A stretch of DNA of 64,000 nucleotides, from contig JAKUDP010000007.1 of assembly GCA_022570795.1 (NCBI GenBank), positions 496,001 to 560,000 on the forward strand. Reading direction: 5' to 3'. Each line of letters starts with the position of its first letter. Positions within the stretch are counted from its first letter, which is position 1. Below the pieces are notes generated by a model. It made no database searches. It saw nothing but the letters and a program-made list of their open reading frames with translations, and was not told the DNA's origin. This DNA comes from Sphaerulina vaccinii. Its lineage: Eukaryota > Ascomycota > Dothideomycetes > Mycosphaerellales > Mycosphaerellaceae. The position numbers and the translations under genes are program-made. This document shows positions 21,444-33,900 of this stretch, piece after piece.

Positions 21444-23164
21444 TTACCAACTCCCAAGCGGCGTCAAGCGCAAATGCATACCACCCTTCGGCTTCGTAGT
21501 AACAACTCCATGAGGAATAACGACCTCATCAGGCTTCTCCAAAGTCATATCAAAGCTGCCCACGAGTGCCGCAACAAGACATCTCAACTCAGCCTTCGCG
21601 AAACCCTGTCCAATACAACTTCTTGGTCCATGAAGGAAGGTCAAGATGCTGTAATTCGAAGGCGCACCGCCACTGTTATTCGGTCTCTGCTCTCCAGTCT
21701 TCTCATCTGTATCGATCCATCTATAAGGCGTGAAGTCATCCGCGTCAGGACCCCAGGATTCTGGGTTGCGGTTGATAGCCCAAGGCGAGAGGAGGAGTTG
21801 TGTGTTGGCTGGGATCCGTTGTCCAAGGAGAGTTGCTGGCTTTGGGTTCGTGCGGATTGTGATGGGGACTGTTGGGTAGAGACGTATAGCTTCGTTGCAG
21901 ACTCCGTTTAGTAGAGGTGCAGCTTCGAAGACGGCAGCGAGATCCTCATCTGACGAAACCTTGTCTGGTGATGGGATCGTGAAGCGAATCTCCTCGCGAA
22001 GGGCTTTTTGGATCTCCGGGTGCTTGGCGATGAGGTAGGCTGTCCATGTCAAGGCTGAAGAGGTTGTTTCGTGACCGGCTGCGAGGAAGGTGAGGAGTTG
22101 ATCAACGAGTTGCGTATCGGAGAAGTTGTTCGATCGAATGCACAGGGATAAGATATCCTTGTGTGACTCAGACTCAGTCTTCATCATCTCTCGCTTCTCG
22201 GCGATGAGTTTGAGGCAGACGTCTGTGAGGGTTTGCACGATATGCTCGCTGCGCTTGTTGAGTTGAAGTGGCAGACTACGGATAAGCTTGGCTGGTCCGA
22301 GCAGTTGACTGGCAAAGTAGATTTGCTTCTCGAAAGTGGGTTCCAGTAGCTCTTCGTATACTTGCACAAGTGGATCGTCGCTGTTCTTGAGTGATTGGAA
22401 GTCTCGGCCCATAGCTGCCAGACCGATGATGTCGACAGTGACCTTCGTTGCCCAGTGATTGATCTCCACGACTGAGGTCTTACTACCTGACGATTCTGGA
22501 GACTCTGCGACTTGTTGACCAATGCCTTGCATCATCTGTACTGATTTGCTCCAGAAGATGGGGTACAGTTCCTTAATGTGTCGGAAGCTGAAGACGGGCA
22601 TCAAGTTCTTGCGAAGAAACTTGTGCGAGTCTCCCTCAACAATGATCAATCCATCTCCGAGGATGTATCGCAAGAAGTTCCTCAATGGGGCGGGCTTCTC
22701 GAACTCATAGGCCTTCGTGACTAGGATCTCCTGGAGTGCTTTCGGGCTGACAACAACCACACGATCGGTGTAGAAGAAGCCACGGAAGTGGAGAAGTCCT
22801 TCATTAGGGATTGTCTTCATCCATTTCAAGGCACTGGAACCGGCAGGTTTCTCGAAGATGGTCAAACCATGACCCAGGAGAGGAACGGAGCCCTGCAATT
22901 GTCAGTGTTGGACTGTATGTTTTCCCTCGAGACTAAACGCACCTTGAGACCAGGTCCTGGCAGATGCCGTAGAGGTGACACGAAGAATGGATATATGCCG
23001 ACTCTCCAGATGGCGACAAGTAGGAGTTGTACACCTAGCAGGCGAATGAAAACATAAAGAAGAGCATGCTCAGGTAAGTATTGTGGGAATGTCTTGACAA
23101 TGCCAAATGTGATGAGCACATTGATTCCCAGACGAATCAACGATGGTGGTACTGCTCCAGACAT
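21444..23164 (-). CDS. Cytochrome P450 monooxygenase
   Basis: This is a membrane-bound heme-thiolate monooxygenase that works with a P450 reductase. Exons 23164-22943 and 22892-21444 surround a 49-bp intron (GTGCGT, TTGCAG) and give 556 residues. The N-terminus has two hydrophobic stretches (INVLITFGIV and ALLYVFIRLLGVQLLLVAIW), the ER anchor, then the proline hinge HLPGPGLK. Core motifs are all present: I-helix AAGHETTSSAL, K-helix NEAIRLYP, PYRWID, and the heme loop FLHGPRSCIGQG with the ligand Cys near residue 498. It looks intact. Its substrate cannot be told. It lies next to the NRPS but is read toward repeat cluster C, and I see no SreA-type site upstream, so membership in the siderophore cluster is doubtful. 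Confidence 0.92.
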
Positions 23165-24054
23165 GTTGGATGACGGATTGTGTTGCGACTCAACTGTATC
23201 TTTGTCTATGTCTCGAGAAGAAGTGCGGTCGTCTTAAGGCCTAGATATTCAATGACATCGGCCATCCCTAGCATACACGGCTTCTTCCAGGGGAGGCTTG
23301 GAGATGTGTGGGCGGCGATCGTGGCCCAGTCTGGGTGGAGGGATGCCCCGCAAACACCTTCGATTCGTCCAGTAATGTGAGCTGTTTCTTTTTGGTGTCC
23401 TCGGCAACTCAGAATAGGCAGCGCAATTGTTTTCTTGGGAAGTTCTTGTCCTTTTCACATGCCAAAAAATGTTCATATATTTGTCTTCTTAGCGATGATG
23501 ATGTACGGGTGCGAGAGCGACCACATCACCGAGGCAGGCAAGGCAGAAACATTCTCTCAGACGACACTCGTCAGGCGATTCTTGCAGCGAAACATCCTTG
23601 AGCGTGCCTGAGGTGTGCTGAGCCTGGTATGCGATGTGATTGTATATCACAATCTCATTGGACGCATCGTTACAGTTGTTGGTGTGCACATGGAGGCTCA
23701 TCCGACGGAAGCGGACGGCCTTGCTCCACGTCGAGGTTAACGAGAGCTCGGTGCCATCAGTCAGTTCTGTTCGATTCGATGTTGTTCTGACAAGAAGAAC
23801 AGTCATGCAGACACGCGTTGCAGGTTGATGGAAGAGAGAAGGACGGATGGTCACGAAGCAAAGTGCCGTCTCAGTCGTGACCAGGATCATGATCGTGACA
23901 AGGTCATGGCTTGGCGTGCACTTGAAGATTGGTTTGCACGTGGATGCCGGAGGATCACGAGTGAAGTATTCAATCACGATATCATTGAGTGTAAACAGAT
24001 CTATCGCATAGTCGACAAAAGCCGAACGCCTGGAGGATCCCACGTCACGAACTC
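23165..24054. other. Intergenic region between P450 and NRPS, no gene seen
   Basis: About 890 bp form the upstream region of the P450 gene and the 3' flank of the NRPS. A minus-strand frame of 196 codons overlaps it but resembles nothing and lacks plausible structure. No exact ATCWGATAA site was found. Confidence 0.5.
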
Positions 24055-27000
24055 CTACATCCTCAACGCGTCCATGCACTTCACAACTTCTCTTTCAATT
24101 CTTCCCACGAAGTCCTGGATACCCTTGATGCTCATCAAAGCTGCATCAGCTCTTACGCCAAACACGATGCCCTTCTCACCGGGTCCCACATCCACGAACA
24201 CCTGATGAGGCTGTAGAAAGCTAGTGTCAAGCGCATCAATCGCTGTACGACCTGGCAAAGCTTCCTTGGATGAGTAGTCAGTGGGAACCCCCACAGCCAA
24301 TGGCTGGAACAGATCATCCTTTTCTGTCGATCCTGCAAGCGCAGTCTTGTTCCACAACAGGTTGATATAGGCGTTGAAAGGCAGCTGCGTAGCTGTTGGA
24401 TCGTATGCTTGTACTGCATTCCGCAGACTGCTTTGCTCGAATGGCACGCGCGCACCTAGAAGTTGCTGCAGTGCTTGCAGTGCGACTAGGACATTGCTTT
24501 GAAGAGCTGAAGCTATGGTCATTGGGAGCGCATTCACCATAGGCCCGGTGACACGATCGATTCCGCCAAAAGTTGCGCTGCGTCCCAGCTGGTAGAACCC
24601 GAACAGCGGGCTGGAAGTGCCTGTCGTGCGAGCCAAGGCACGAGCAAAAGCGAGGAGCACAACATGATGGGGAGAGATCTTGTGGATGGAACAAATGTGC
24701 TCGAGATCGGATACACTCGCCAGAGTGCCCTCAGCCATGTGGAAGCTTTGGCTACGGTCTTGCTCGTCTTTGGGCTGCGAGTTGGAAGCAATGATGGCCT
24801 TCTGTCCTCCAGCGAGGTGCTCTGCCCAGAACTTGCTCTCTTCATCCTGATCGATGGACTGGATGGTGTAATGGATCAACTCCGAGAAAGATGGAGCAGA
24901 GTCAACCTCTTGGTCGTTGTAGAGAGCAGCGAGCTCTACGATCAGACGTGGCATGCTCCATGCATCGTAGAGAGCATGATGGACATATACCATTACAGCA
25001 TCGCCGTCCTCAGCCTTGATGAGGCGAAGTCTCACTGGGAAATCGAAGAAGTCTGATGGCATGCGGGCCTCCATATGCGCTCTCGCCTTGACACTCTCGA
25101 GCAATGGCTTCTCGCTGTCGATGACTTGAAATGCATCGCTTCTGACGGCAGCATGTCGGAGCACCACCTGCACAACATCTCTTGATCCAGTGGCTGCAAA
25201 TGTGGTCCGGAGCACCGCATTGCGTTCTCGCAGCTTCTGCCATGCCTTCCTGAGCTGTTCGGCATCGAGTCTTGTGCCCGCCCTGTAAGACCAGCCTGGT
25301 TCGTACAGCGTCTTGCCGGACTGCAACCAACTTGTCAAATGGTATTCTTGGCCAGGCAGGATCGGCAGCACTTCCTCGACGTACTCTTCATCAAGCTTCA
25401 ACATCGCCAGTGCAGCTTGTTTTTGCGCTAGCGAGATAAGACTAGTCGCAGGGTTGGAAATCGTGGTCTCCTTATTCGCCTGCTTGGCAGCTACGATCTC
25501 ACAGATTCTTCCAAGCATGGCACCTTTGAGAATATCCGCAACACTCATGCGCAAACCCGCCTTCCTGCAGCGCGACGCGATCTGGATGCCAGCAATGGAA
25601 TCGATACCGAACGAATAGATGCTTGAACCCAGAGCGATCTTTTCTGCCGCGACCTGCGCAACCTCTGCCATGGCGGTACGAATGATCTCGGCATACTGAG
25701 CAACAGCATTCCCATCGAACTCAATCTCGTGTTGCGTCGCACGCTGCAGCTCCACTGGTAGAGTGCGAAGTTCTGCAGGGAATGCTGTAGCGTAGCGATC
25801 TGGCTTATCAAGGATATCCTGCATAGCGCCTTGAAAGTGATCAAGGAAAGCATCGAGCTCCGGCTGTGAGATTGACGACAGTGCTCGAGCAGTGATGCCT
25901 CCGGAAGTGTGCTCCACCTCGAAGTTCAGGCGATACTCTGATGGCACAGGCGACTTCTCTGTTTCGAGTAGTCTGCCGAGTGTGAATAGACCCGGACCAT
26001 CACCGCTATCAACCTTGGAGTAGACAAACAGGCTGTCAATCAGTGGTGCACCTGGCTCAACGGCGGTCTCCCTCCAGGCCTTCTGGATCTCAGCTAGAGA
26101 GGCATGCTGGTACTCCAGCGATCCAGTGCTCACTTGACGCACAGCCTGGACCAGGTCTTTGTTGCTCTGCAGAGCATCTCTGAGTGAAACGCGGAACGGC
26201 ACAGTGTTGAACATCGGCCCTACGATGTCATGGCCGCCTCCCACCTCGAGAGAACGAGCAGCCATGACGTGCCCAAACACGACATCGCGCCGGCCATGTA
26301 AGCAGGCCATGGCTTTTCCGAATGCTGCAACGCATACTTCTTTGATGTCTAGATCAACCTCGAGACATCTGGTATCTAAAGATGCATCGGTAGCAATAAC
26401 CCGTTCTGCCAATGTGAAGCTGCGATCGCTTTCATCAGTCTGGGGTGGCGCGCCTTGATACCCTGCAACCTGATCTACCCAGAACTTGAGTGCAGGCTTA
26501 GCAGCTTTTGCGATCGCCCTGGCGGCTTCGTAGAACGGCGTGAGTTGAGGCGTCTCGAGACCGCTGTAGCGCATAGCGAGTTGTCTGTAAAGCATTCCAA
26601 TACTGATACCATCGTAGATGGCGTGGTGCAGAGTTAATATTACCACCGGCGCCTGAGCAGATCGTACAACTTGGACACTGGCCAATGGCCTTCCATGCTC
26701 GATCCGAGCAGCAAAGTCTGACTTCTCGGATAGTGAAAGCCAATAGTCGTGGGGCTCTGCAGCAGTCACCTCATGCCAGTCAGGTGTCTTGTCTTGATGC
26801 ACAACGGCAACCCATGGGTGGTCCGAATTCGGTAGCCAGTGGAACGTGGTTCGAAGTACATCAAGTTCGGCGACTACAGCATCCCAGGCCTGCTGCAAAC
26901 GAACTACGTCGATGTCTGAGTTGCAGCGGAAGGCGTGGTGATGCATATAGACAGCACCGTCGGTCGCCAGACTTGTACCTAGTAGTCCAGACACGAGCGG

Positions 27001-27960
27001 TGTGCACTCGTAACATTCGGTGTCTTGGTCCAAGCCATGTATTCCATCAGCTGCAAGCGCGGCCTTAATGCTGTCCTGGCGATTTCTGCTAGCATCAAGC
27101 ACCTCGTCTTGTTTGTCACTATTGTCATATGCGCCAGGTCCAGAATTCGACAAGAATCGCGACAACGAGCCGAGTCTATTATGACGAATGACATCTGCAG
27201 AGGACACCTTGAAGCCTTGATTCCGTAAGTGCTTGGCGAAGCGGATCGCAGAGATGGAATCGATGCCTAGGTGAACGAAAGCTGTTCCTTTGCGAATGTC
27301 ATCAACTGGTGTGCGAGTGTACTCGCTGAGCAGTACCTTGAGATCTCTTTCTAGAGACGTCCAGAGTGTCTCATCATAATTGGACACTGCCGCACCCGTG
27401 TGCTTCGAAGCAAAGGTCTTGAGTCCTAATGCCTCGACAGCGAGATGGCTTCTCTCGAAGATGGCTTCGGCAAGCATCTCAATGCGCTCGAGAAGATCAT
27501 TGGCCTCTGCAGAACTGCCGAAGGTCTCAGTGAACCCAGCACGAACGATAAGCCCATCAGTCACAGAGTCCGCCTCGAATTCGACTGCGAGAGGATAATC
27601 TACTGCAATGTTACTGCCCATCGGTTTCAGTAGCGGATCTGAGTCGTCATGCTGATGTTGTACGCGCACGAAAGAGAAGAGACAGTCGTATAGTGCTCTG
27701 TCTGCCTTGGTCCATTTTTGAATAGCTCGTGGGGAGACGTGCTGGAACTCTAGAGAAGCAGAATTAGCCTGCTGGAGATTGTAGAGAGCTTTCGCGATTG
27801 ATTCTTGCATGTCATCAAACCGCACACGTGCTGGTATCGTAGCGATGCAAGGAGCCATGATGTTGTCTGCGTCTTCTACTGGAATTGTGCGACCAGACAG
27901 GACATTTCCGAAGATGAGGTCGTTGGTTTGCAACGTCTGGGACAGAGCGATGGCGAATGC
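24055..27960 (-). CDS. C-terminal part of the siderophore NRPS (end of C3, T4-C4-T5-C5)
   Basis: This open frame continues the NRPS after the frame break at about 27960; it does not start with its own ATG and is not a separate gene. It contains the last third of the third condensation domain (AFAIALSQTL, NDLIFGNVLSGRT), a carrier domain (HLGIDSISAIRF), a C domain with intact HHAIYDG, another carrier (SFGIDSIAGIQI) and a final C domain with HHALYDA, where the usual Gly is Ala. The T-C-T-C tail is the hallmark of fungal ferrichrome synthetases (SidC/NPS2), where these extra modules allow repeated incorporation of hydroxyornithine. If the break is real, this part is not translated in frame with the rest. 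Confidence 0.9.
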   Translation of the reverse strand, partial: AFAIALSQTLQTNDLIFGNVLSGRTIPVEDADNIMAPCIATIPARVRFDDMQESIAKALYNLQQANSASLEFQHVSPRAIQKWTKADRALYDCLFSFVRVQHQHDDSDPLLKPMGSNIAVDYPLAVEFEADSVTDGLIVRAGFTETFGSSAEANDLLERIEMLAEAIFERSHLAVEALGLKTFASKHTGAAVSNYDETLWTSLERDLKVLLSEYTRTPVDDIRKGTAFVHLGIDSISAIRFAKHLRNQGFKVSSADVIRHNRLGSLSRFLSNSGPGAYDNSDKQDEVLDASRNRQDSIKAALAADGIHGLDQDTECYECTPLVSGLLGTSLATDGAVYMHHHAFRCNSDIDVVRLQQAWDAVVAELDVLRTTFHWLPNSDHPWVAVVHQDKTPDWHEVTAAEPHDYWLSLSEKSDFAARIEHGRPLASVQVVRSAQAPVVILTLHHAIYDGISIGMLYRQLAMRYSGLETPQLTPFYEAARAIAKAAKPALKFWVDQVAGYQGAPPQTDESDRSFTLAERVIATDASLDTRCLEVDLDIKEVCVAAFGKAMACLHGRRDVVFGHVMAARSLEVGGGHDIVGPMFNTVPFRVSLRDALQSNKDLVQAVRQVSTGSLEYQHASLAEIQKAWRETAVEPGAPLIDSLFVYSKVDSGDGPGLFTLGRLLETEKSPVPSEYRLNFEVEHTSGGITARALSSISQPELDAFLDHFQGAMQDILDKPDRYATAFPAELRTLPVELQRATQHEIEFDGNAVAQYAEIIRTAMAEVAQVAAEKIALGSSIYSFGIDSIAGIQIASRCRKAGLRMSVADILKGAMLGRICEIVAAKQANKETTISNPATSLISLAQKQAALAMLKLDEEYVEEVLPILPGQEYHLTSWLQSGKTLYEPGWSYRAGTRLDAEQLRKAWQKLRERNAVLRTTFAATGSRDVVQVVLRHAAVRSDAFQVIDSEKPLLESVKARAHMEARMPSDFFDFPVRLRLIKAEDGDAVMVYVHHALYDAWSMPRLIVELAALYNDQEVDSAPSFSELIHYTIQSIDQDEESKFWAEHLAGGQKAIIASNSQPKDEQDRSQSFHMAEGTLASVSDLEHICSIHKISPHHVVLLAFARALARTTGTSSPLFGFYQLGRSATFGGIDRVTGPMVNALPMTIASALQSNVLVALQALQQLLGARVPFEQSSLRNAVQAYDPTATQLPFNAYINLLWNKTALAGSTEKDDLFQPLAVGVPTDYSSKEALPGRTAIDALDTSFLQPHQVFVDVGPGEKGIVFGVRADAALMSIKGIQDFVGRIEREVVKCMDALRM

Positions 27961-30900
27961 TCAGTAAGCTTGATGTTCTTCGATCCGTCAGCATTCAAGA
28001 GAGGCGTATTTTCCCAACCCTTCAGCAAGGCTGACCAGTGTTGCTGGGCGCGTTCCTGGTCTTGCCCGGCGATGTACTGCACAAGAGACTGACTTGACAG
28101 TCGTGCTCGTGGTTCCTGATCGCGATACATGCTATGCACGTCATGCAACATCATTTCCAGGCTGTTGCCATCGTAGATGGCGTGGTGTATGGATAGCAAC
28201 AGCATATCACCATGATCTGGCAGGTAGTTGATGCGGAGTGGCGCATGGCTGAGGAGTCGGCCAATGATGTCCTTTGCCACCTCTTTCTCAATCGTGTCGA
28301 GAGGAACGTCAGACAGGAAAGCATCTTCTGCCCAGTTGAGAGGACTAGCTTCGTCCTTTAGCACCACCTGGAAGAACGCATCATTTCTAGCAGTAAAGCA
28401 AGTACGTAAGATCTCATTGTTGCGGACGAGTTCCTCCCAGGATCGGCGCAGCCGAGACAAGTCTACATCAGCACTCAGCTGGAATTTGATGTGATTGACG
28501 TACGCGCCATCACTCCCGCTGACATCCTGATGCATACTTTGACCAACCAGGACTTCCTGAAGTGGTAGACATGGACGAATAGCTGCAACTTGGCCCCTGG
28601 CAAATTGAAAATCCCTGGAACCAAGCAGCTCTTGCTCAAGGTTGGCGATCTTGTCTTTAGCTCCTTTGTTTCTTTGCATGTCTCCAGAAGTCGCTCGCTT
28701 TGGACTTTGAGCTAGTCCCTCAATGGTAGGGTTCTGCATGACCATTGCCACACTGCAATTGTAGCCTGCTTTGCGCAGTCTCGAGAAGACACTGATGGCA
28801 GACAGGCTGTCGATTCCCAATGTAAACATGGTTGTCCCAGGACTTACCAATGCTGGCTTGTCCTTCAGGACAGGTGCAATGATACGGTATAATTCTTCTT
28901 CGCCGTCAGTAAGAGGCCTGTGAGTCAGCGTGAGAGTGCTGTGCTGGTGCTGGCGAGGTGCAAAGCTGCTCATTGGCGTCTCCGAGAAGATCTTGGTCAG
29001 GAGTTTGTTGTCGGCTTTTCCAGATGTCGCAGTCAGTGGTATATAGCTCAGCGGCACAACCACATCCGGTACCATGAAGATGGGCAAAGACTTCTGACAG
29101 CTGGAACGCAATGTCGCGTTCGCTCGCTCTATCTGCGAGCTGTCGACCTCGGGCAGCATGCTAACATCCTTACGCTTAGACGCTCCAGCGGTTGCCACGA
29201 AAGCCACGAGCTGCTGTCTCGAGAGCTCAGGATGCTTGATGACAAGAGCAGCAGTGTCAAGCGGCTCAATAGAAGCCTCGCGGACACCCTCGGCCACCTC
29301 ACCAAGTTCTACACGTTGTCCTCTGATCTTCACCTGGTCATCCTTTCTGTCTAGGAAAAGAATGTGATCGTCAGACCTCAGTTTGACAACGTCTCCCGTG
29401 CGATACATGCGCTGACCATGGAAGTCCTCGACAAAGCCCTTCGCGTCCGGGCGATTGAGATAGCCATTCGCAATCAAGCTGCCCGTGAAACACAACTCTC
29501 CAGGCATACCTCGTAATGCGTAAACGTCGGTGCCTGGTACCAGAACGTGGGCGACAGAATCACCGAGTGGTGCGCCAATATCGCGCACGTCTGAGTCTGG
29601 ATACAGGCGGCCTGAACAGCACCCAATAGTGGCTTCCGTTGGGCCATAGGCATTAATCAAGCCCACTCGCTTCAGAGATCCCCACTTCTTCTTGGTCTTC
29701 GGTGACATCTTCTCGCCACCGACGCCCAGAAAAACAAGATCCGGTGCGTCCTTTGGCTCAAGACCTGTCTGGTCGAGCAGCGAGGGCACAAAACTGGCAT
29801 GAGTAATGTGCAAAGCTGTCAAGCAAAGAGCTAGGTCATCAAGAAGCATAGATTTGAGTCCAGTCGTGATCGTCAAGCCGTGGATCCATGCGAGAAACAT
29901 CTCTCCAATATGCACATCAAATGCACGACTGGCGAGACCAAGGTATTTCCCACGTCCTGCCAACTCTCTTGTCGTTGTTACATCGCAGATATACTCAGAC
30001 TGAGCTTCGACGAACGAGCTGAGGTTCTCTTGGTTGACCAGCACTCCTTTCGGCTTGCCAGTACTTCCAGATGTGTATAGCAAGTAAGCGTTATCTCGAG
30101 GCCCTCCATACCGAGGAAGGTTGCCAGCTTCGTGGCTCGCGAGGTCGTGTTGCCAAGCTGGGCTGTCAACATCGATGAATGCACAGTCTCTCGGCACTTG
30201 TACACTTTCGAAGAGCTCCGGCGTTGTGAAGACAAGGGCCGCCCCACTGTCTGCCAGCAAGAAGGCTTTGCGCTCAGCTGGCAGAGCCTCATCGAATGGT
30301 AGATAAGCGTTGCCTGATTTGAGGATACCGAGCGGGATCGCAAAAGACATGAGAGTGCGTCCGATACACATGCCAACCATCTGCTGTGTAATGCCTTGCT
30401 TGATAAGCAAACGTGCGATACGATTTGCTGTGGCGTTCAGCTCAGCATATGTCCACGATACCGACTCAACGCCATCGATGTCAAGTCGGGTCACTAATTC
30501 CGCTGCTTTCCACTCTGGATGCTCTGCAGCCCGGTGCTCGACGTAGTAGGTCGTGGACTTCGATGACGGACACATGGTATCTCGACGAGGTGTTGTGGGA
30601 GATAGCAGCTCGTCAGGAAATGTCGCCGAGAGCGAGATCACTGGAAGCTCAGAGTGATGCGCAAGTGCGGCGACCACCGCGTCCAGCTGTTTTAGAAGCA
30701 ACGTTTGCTCGTCAGCACTCATGATGTGATCCGGCACAGCGAGCTCAAATCGGAATGCGCCGTCCGGCTCCTGAAAGACATTGAAGGCGAATGGGTGCTC
30801 AACTTTGAGGTTTGTGATGTCTGGCAGCCGTGTCCACACTGTCTCATCAGTGTTAACTTGATCACCAGCGAATGGATGAAATGCGAAAACTGCAGGATAT

Positions 30901-33900
30901 GTCTGCGACTCCGGATCACGTCCCATCAGTGCCTTGACTGTGTTCGGACGAATGTTGTGATGCTTCCATGCTGCTTGCGAGAAGTTGTCCTGTGCTCTCA
31001 ATGTCTCTGCGGCGGTGTCATGACGCTTGAAGAGAAGTGGAACAGTGGATACCAGCGGCCCAACGACATCGGATAACTTGCTGTCCATGACTCGCTCGGA
31101 CATGATCTCCGCGAAGACTACGTCCGGACTCTCCAGAAGATCCAAAAGGATCAGTGCCCACGCGGTGCGAAAGATGCTAACGATCGAAGAAAGGCTCAGC
31201 TCAGATGCAACCGAGCGCAGCTTCTCCATCAATGTAGTGCATTCTTGATATAGGACTCTGTGTTCCATTTTCCCTTCGGCCACGAAACTCAGTGCAGATG
31301 ACACGTCAAAATCCTCGAGAGACGTCCTCCAGAAGGCAAGAGTATCATCGTTGTCGGCGTCAAGAGCAGATCGGGACGCAATCGCCTGTCTGAATGCAAA
31401 TCGAGTGGTGCTTCGGTTCGTTCGTGTGTAGAACGTACTAACATCTTCCAGTATGAGACCCAGAGACGGACCATCATAGATGACATGCGAGATCGTAAGC
31501 AACATCATTCGATCATCTCCTCTGGTGAAAATGTCGATAGCCCACGGCGGCAGCTGGAAAAGCCGATCATGATTTTCCCCAGCAACATTTGGTACACGCT
31601 GCCTGGCAGCATCTTCTCCACTCTCGAAGACCTCATGCTCGGTCCAAGCAACATGATGTTCATCATAGATCATTTGTAGGTAAGTAAGCCCATCGTCCTG
31701 TGCGATAGCAGAATTGCCACCTAATTCAGCTTTTGGCAAGAAGCCTGCTCGTAGAGCTTCCGTTTGCCTCGCGACCTTCATCCAAGCACGCTTCAGTCGA
31801 CCAAGGTCAATGCCATTATCGAGCTTGAACAGATGGCTGCTCCAATATGCTCGGGGGTCTTTCAATGTCTCCGCGAGCAAACTCTCTTGCAGCACCGTCG
31901 TCGGCACTATGCAGATATCATCTTGTTGGATGTGTTTCGAGACCTCCTTGTAGTAGCGAGCATCAAAGCTTTGCAGGACTTTATCAGTATGCTGCTGGTC
32001 TTGCTGCTGATCAGCCTGAGGTGAGTCAGCCCGAGCTTTGGAGTTCGCTAATTGACATAGATCACCCAAAGAGCGACATTTAAACGCGTCTATGACTGAC
32101 AGACTGTGGCCAAGCGCGTTAATCTTCGGTATCAGGCGGATCGCACCAATTGAGTCGATACCAATGGCAGGCAAGCTACTGCTAGGTCGCAAATTCTCGA
32201 GTGGAAGGCCAAGCGTCTTCGAAACAATCTGAAGTAGGCGATCGTTCTCTTTACGCCATTGTACGTCGTTCGCCTTCGCGTTGACTGCAGGAGACCCTTC
32301 TGAGCTTTCCAACTCTGACAGGTTGACAGAGTGGTAGAGGGACGTCAACTTGGTCCGATCGACCTTCGCGGAAGCGGTTCTTGGGATCCGAGACAACACG
32401 ATGAAAGCGCTTGGAATCATGTATGGTGGTAGCACAGACATAGCATACTCTTTCGCAACCTGAGACAGCTCCTTGGCCAGCGGGCTAAGAGGAGCTTGCA
32501 TCTCTTGCTCATTATCACCTAGCGCTGGACATGCCAGGAAAGCGACGACCGCCTTCGTGTCACTGTCCTTGCGCTTGCAGAGAAGCACCTCAAACTTCTC
32601 GATGCGTGAATCAGATTCCCGGAGCGCATATGCGATTTCGCCAAGCTCAACTCGCTGGCCGCCGAGTTTGACAACATCATCATCACGGCCAATGTAATTG
32701 ATAGTGCCATCGGCGAGGTGGCGCACCAAGTCTCCGGTCAGGTACACTTTCTGCTGAAGCTGCTCGCTCCACACAAACTTCTTGGCATTGACTTCTGGCA
32801 GCTTCCAGTAGCCAGGCGAAAGCTGAGGACCTGCTAAGGCCAGCTCTCCAATCGCTCCACGAATCACGAGCTTTCCTGCATCGATCACATACGCGCCAAC
32901 TGATGGCAAGGGAATACCGATGTTCGAACTATGATACGTGTCGCTTTTTCCTGAGAACTTTCTGAGTGTTGAGACCACCGTGACCTCAGCAGGGCCATAG
33001 GTATTGAACGCCCGCATATCAATTCCCCAGTCGTCTGCAACAGCGTTTGTAAGCTTCTCGCCAATCATGGTGACGACTTCCAGAGTCTTTAGCCTGTTTC
33101 GTGAGAGCGTCGCAGAGAACGCTGGAGTAAGGTGAGCATGAGTTGCCTTCAGGTCATTGGCGATCTCCGCGAAGTTTTGCAGCATGAGGTGGCGTGTGCT
33201 AGATATAACAGTCCCGCCAAGAGTCCAGGTGTAGAAGAGGTCCTGCACAAACACATCGAAGGTGTATTGAGAGAACTGCATGCAACGTACTTGACCAGTC
33301 GTGGTATTTGAAGGTACTGCCTTGGCGAGAGCATTCATGGCTGCTGCGCCAGATTCATGTGTAATGGGAACACCTTTCGGCAGCCCTGTGGTGCCGGAGG
33401 TGAAGATCAAGTAGGCAAGGTTTGACGGGTCGTGTTTGACGTTCAAATCCTGATTCGCTTCAGTGCTGACTGCAGCTTCGATAGTGGGCAAGTCCAGATC
33501 ATATATTGACACGCCCTGAGGGATGGCTGAGAACTCGACCGACGAGAACAATGATGAGGTGATCAATACACGGCTTCCAGTCCGCTCCATGATAGCATGC
33601 TGTCGTGCAGGTGGCGAATATGGATCGATCGGGCACCATCCAGCTCCAGCTTTGAGCACACCAAGGACAGCGATATATAACTCTGGACTCTTCTCCATGC
33701 AGATCATAATCGGCTCATTCTCTACAGGGCCAAACTCTTTCAGAAGTTTGTTGGCGAAGGTGTGTGCTAGTGCTGATATCTGGCCATAAGTCCAATGAAT
33801 GTCCCTTTCAGACCCATCTAACGATCTCCGAAAGGTGAGCGCGAGCTTGTCGGGTGTCTGTGCTACATGTTCCTCAAATGCATGGTGCAGACGAAGCTCC

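Noticed and set aside
21444..23164. P450 as a tailoring enzyme of the siderophore cluster
   Set aside because: No known hydroxamate siderophore step needs it and no SreA-type site was found upstream; adjacency alone is not enough.
27870..28000. An intron as the cause of the NRPS frame change
   Set aside because: No good donor lies just upstream, and splicing would remove still more of a C domain that already lacks about 26 residues relative to C4 and C5.
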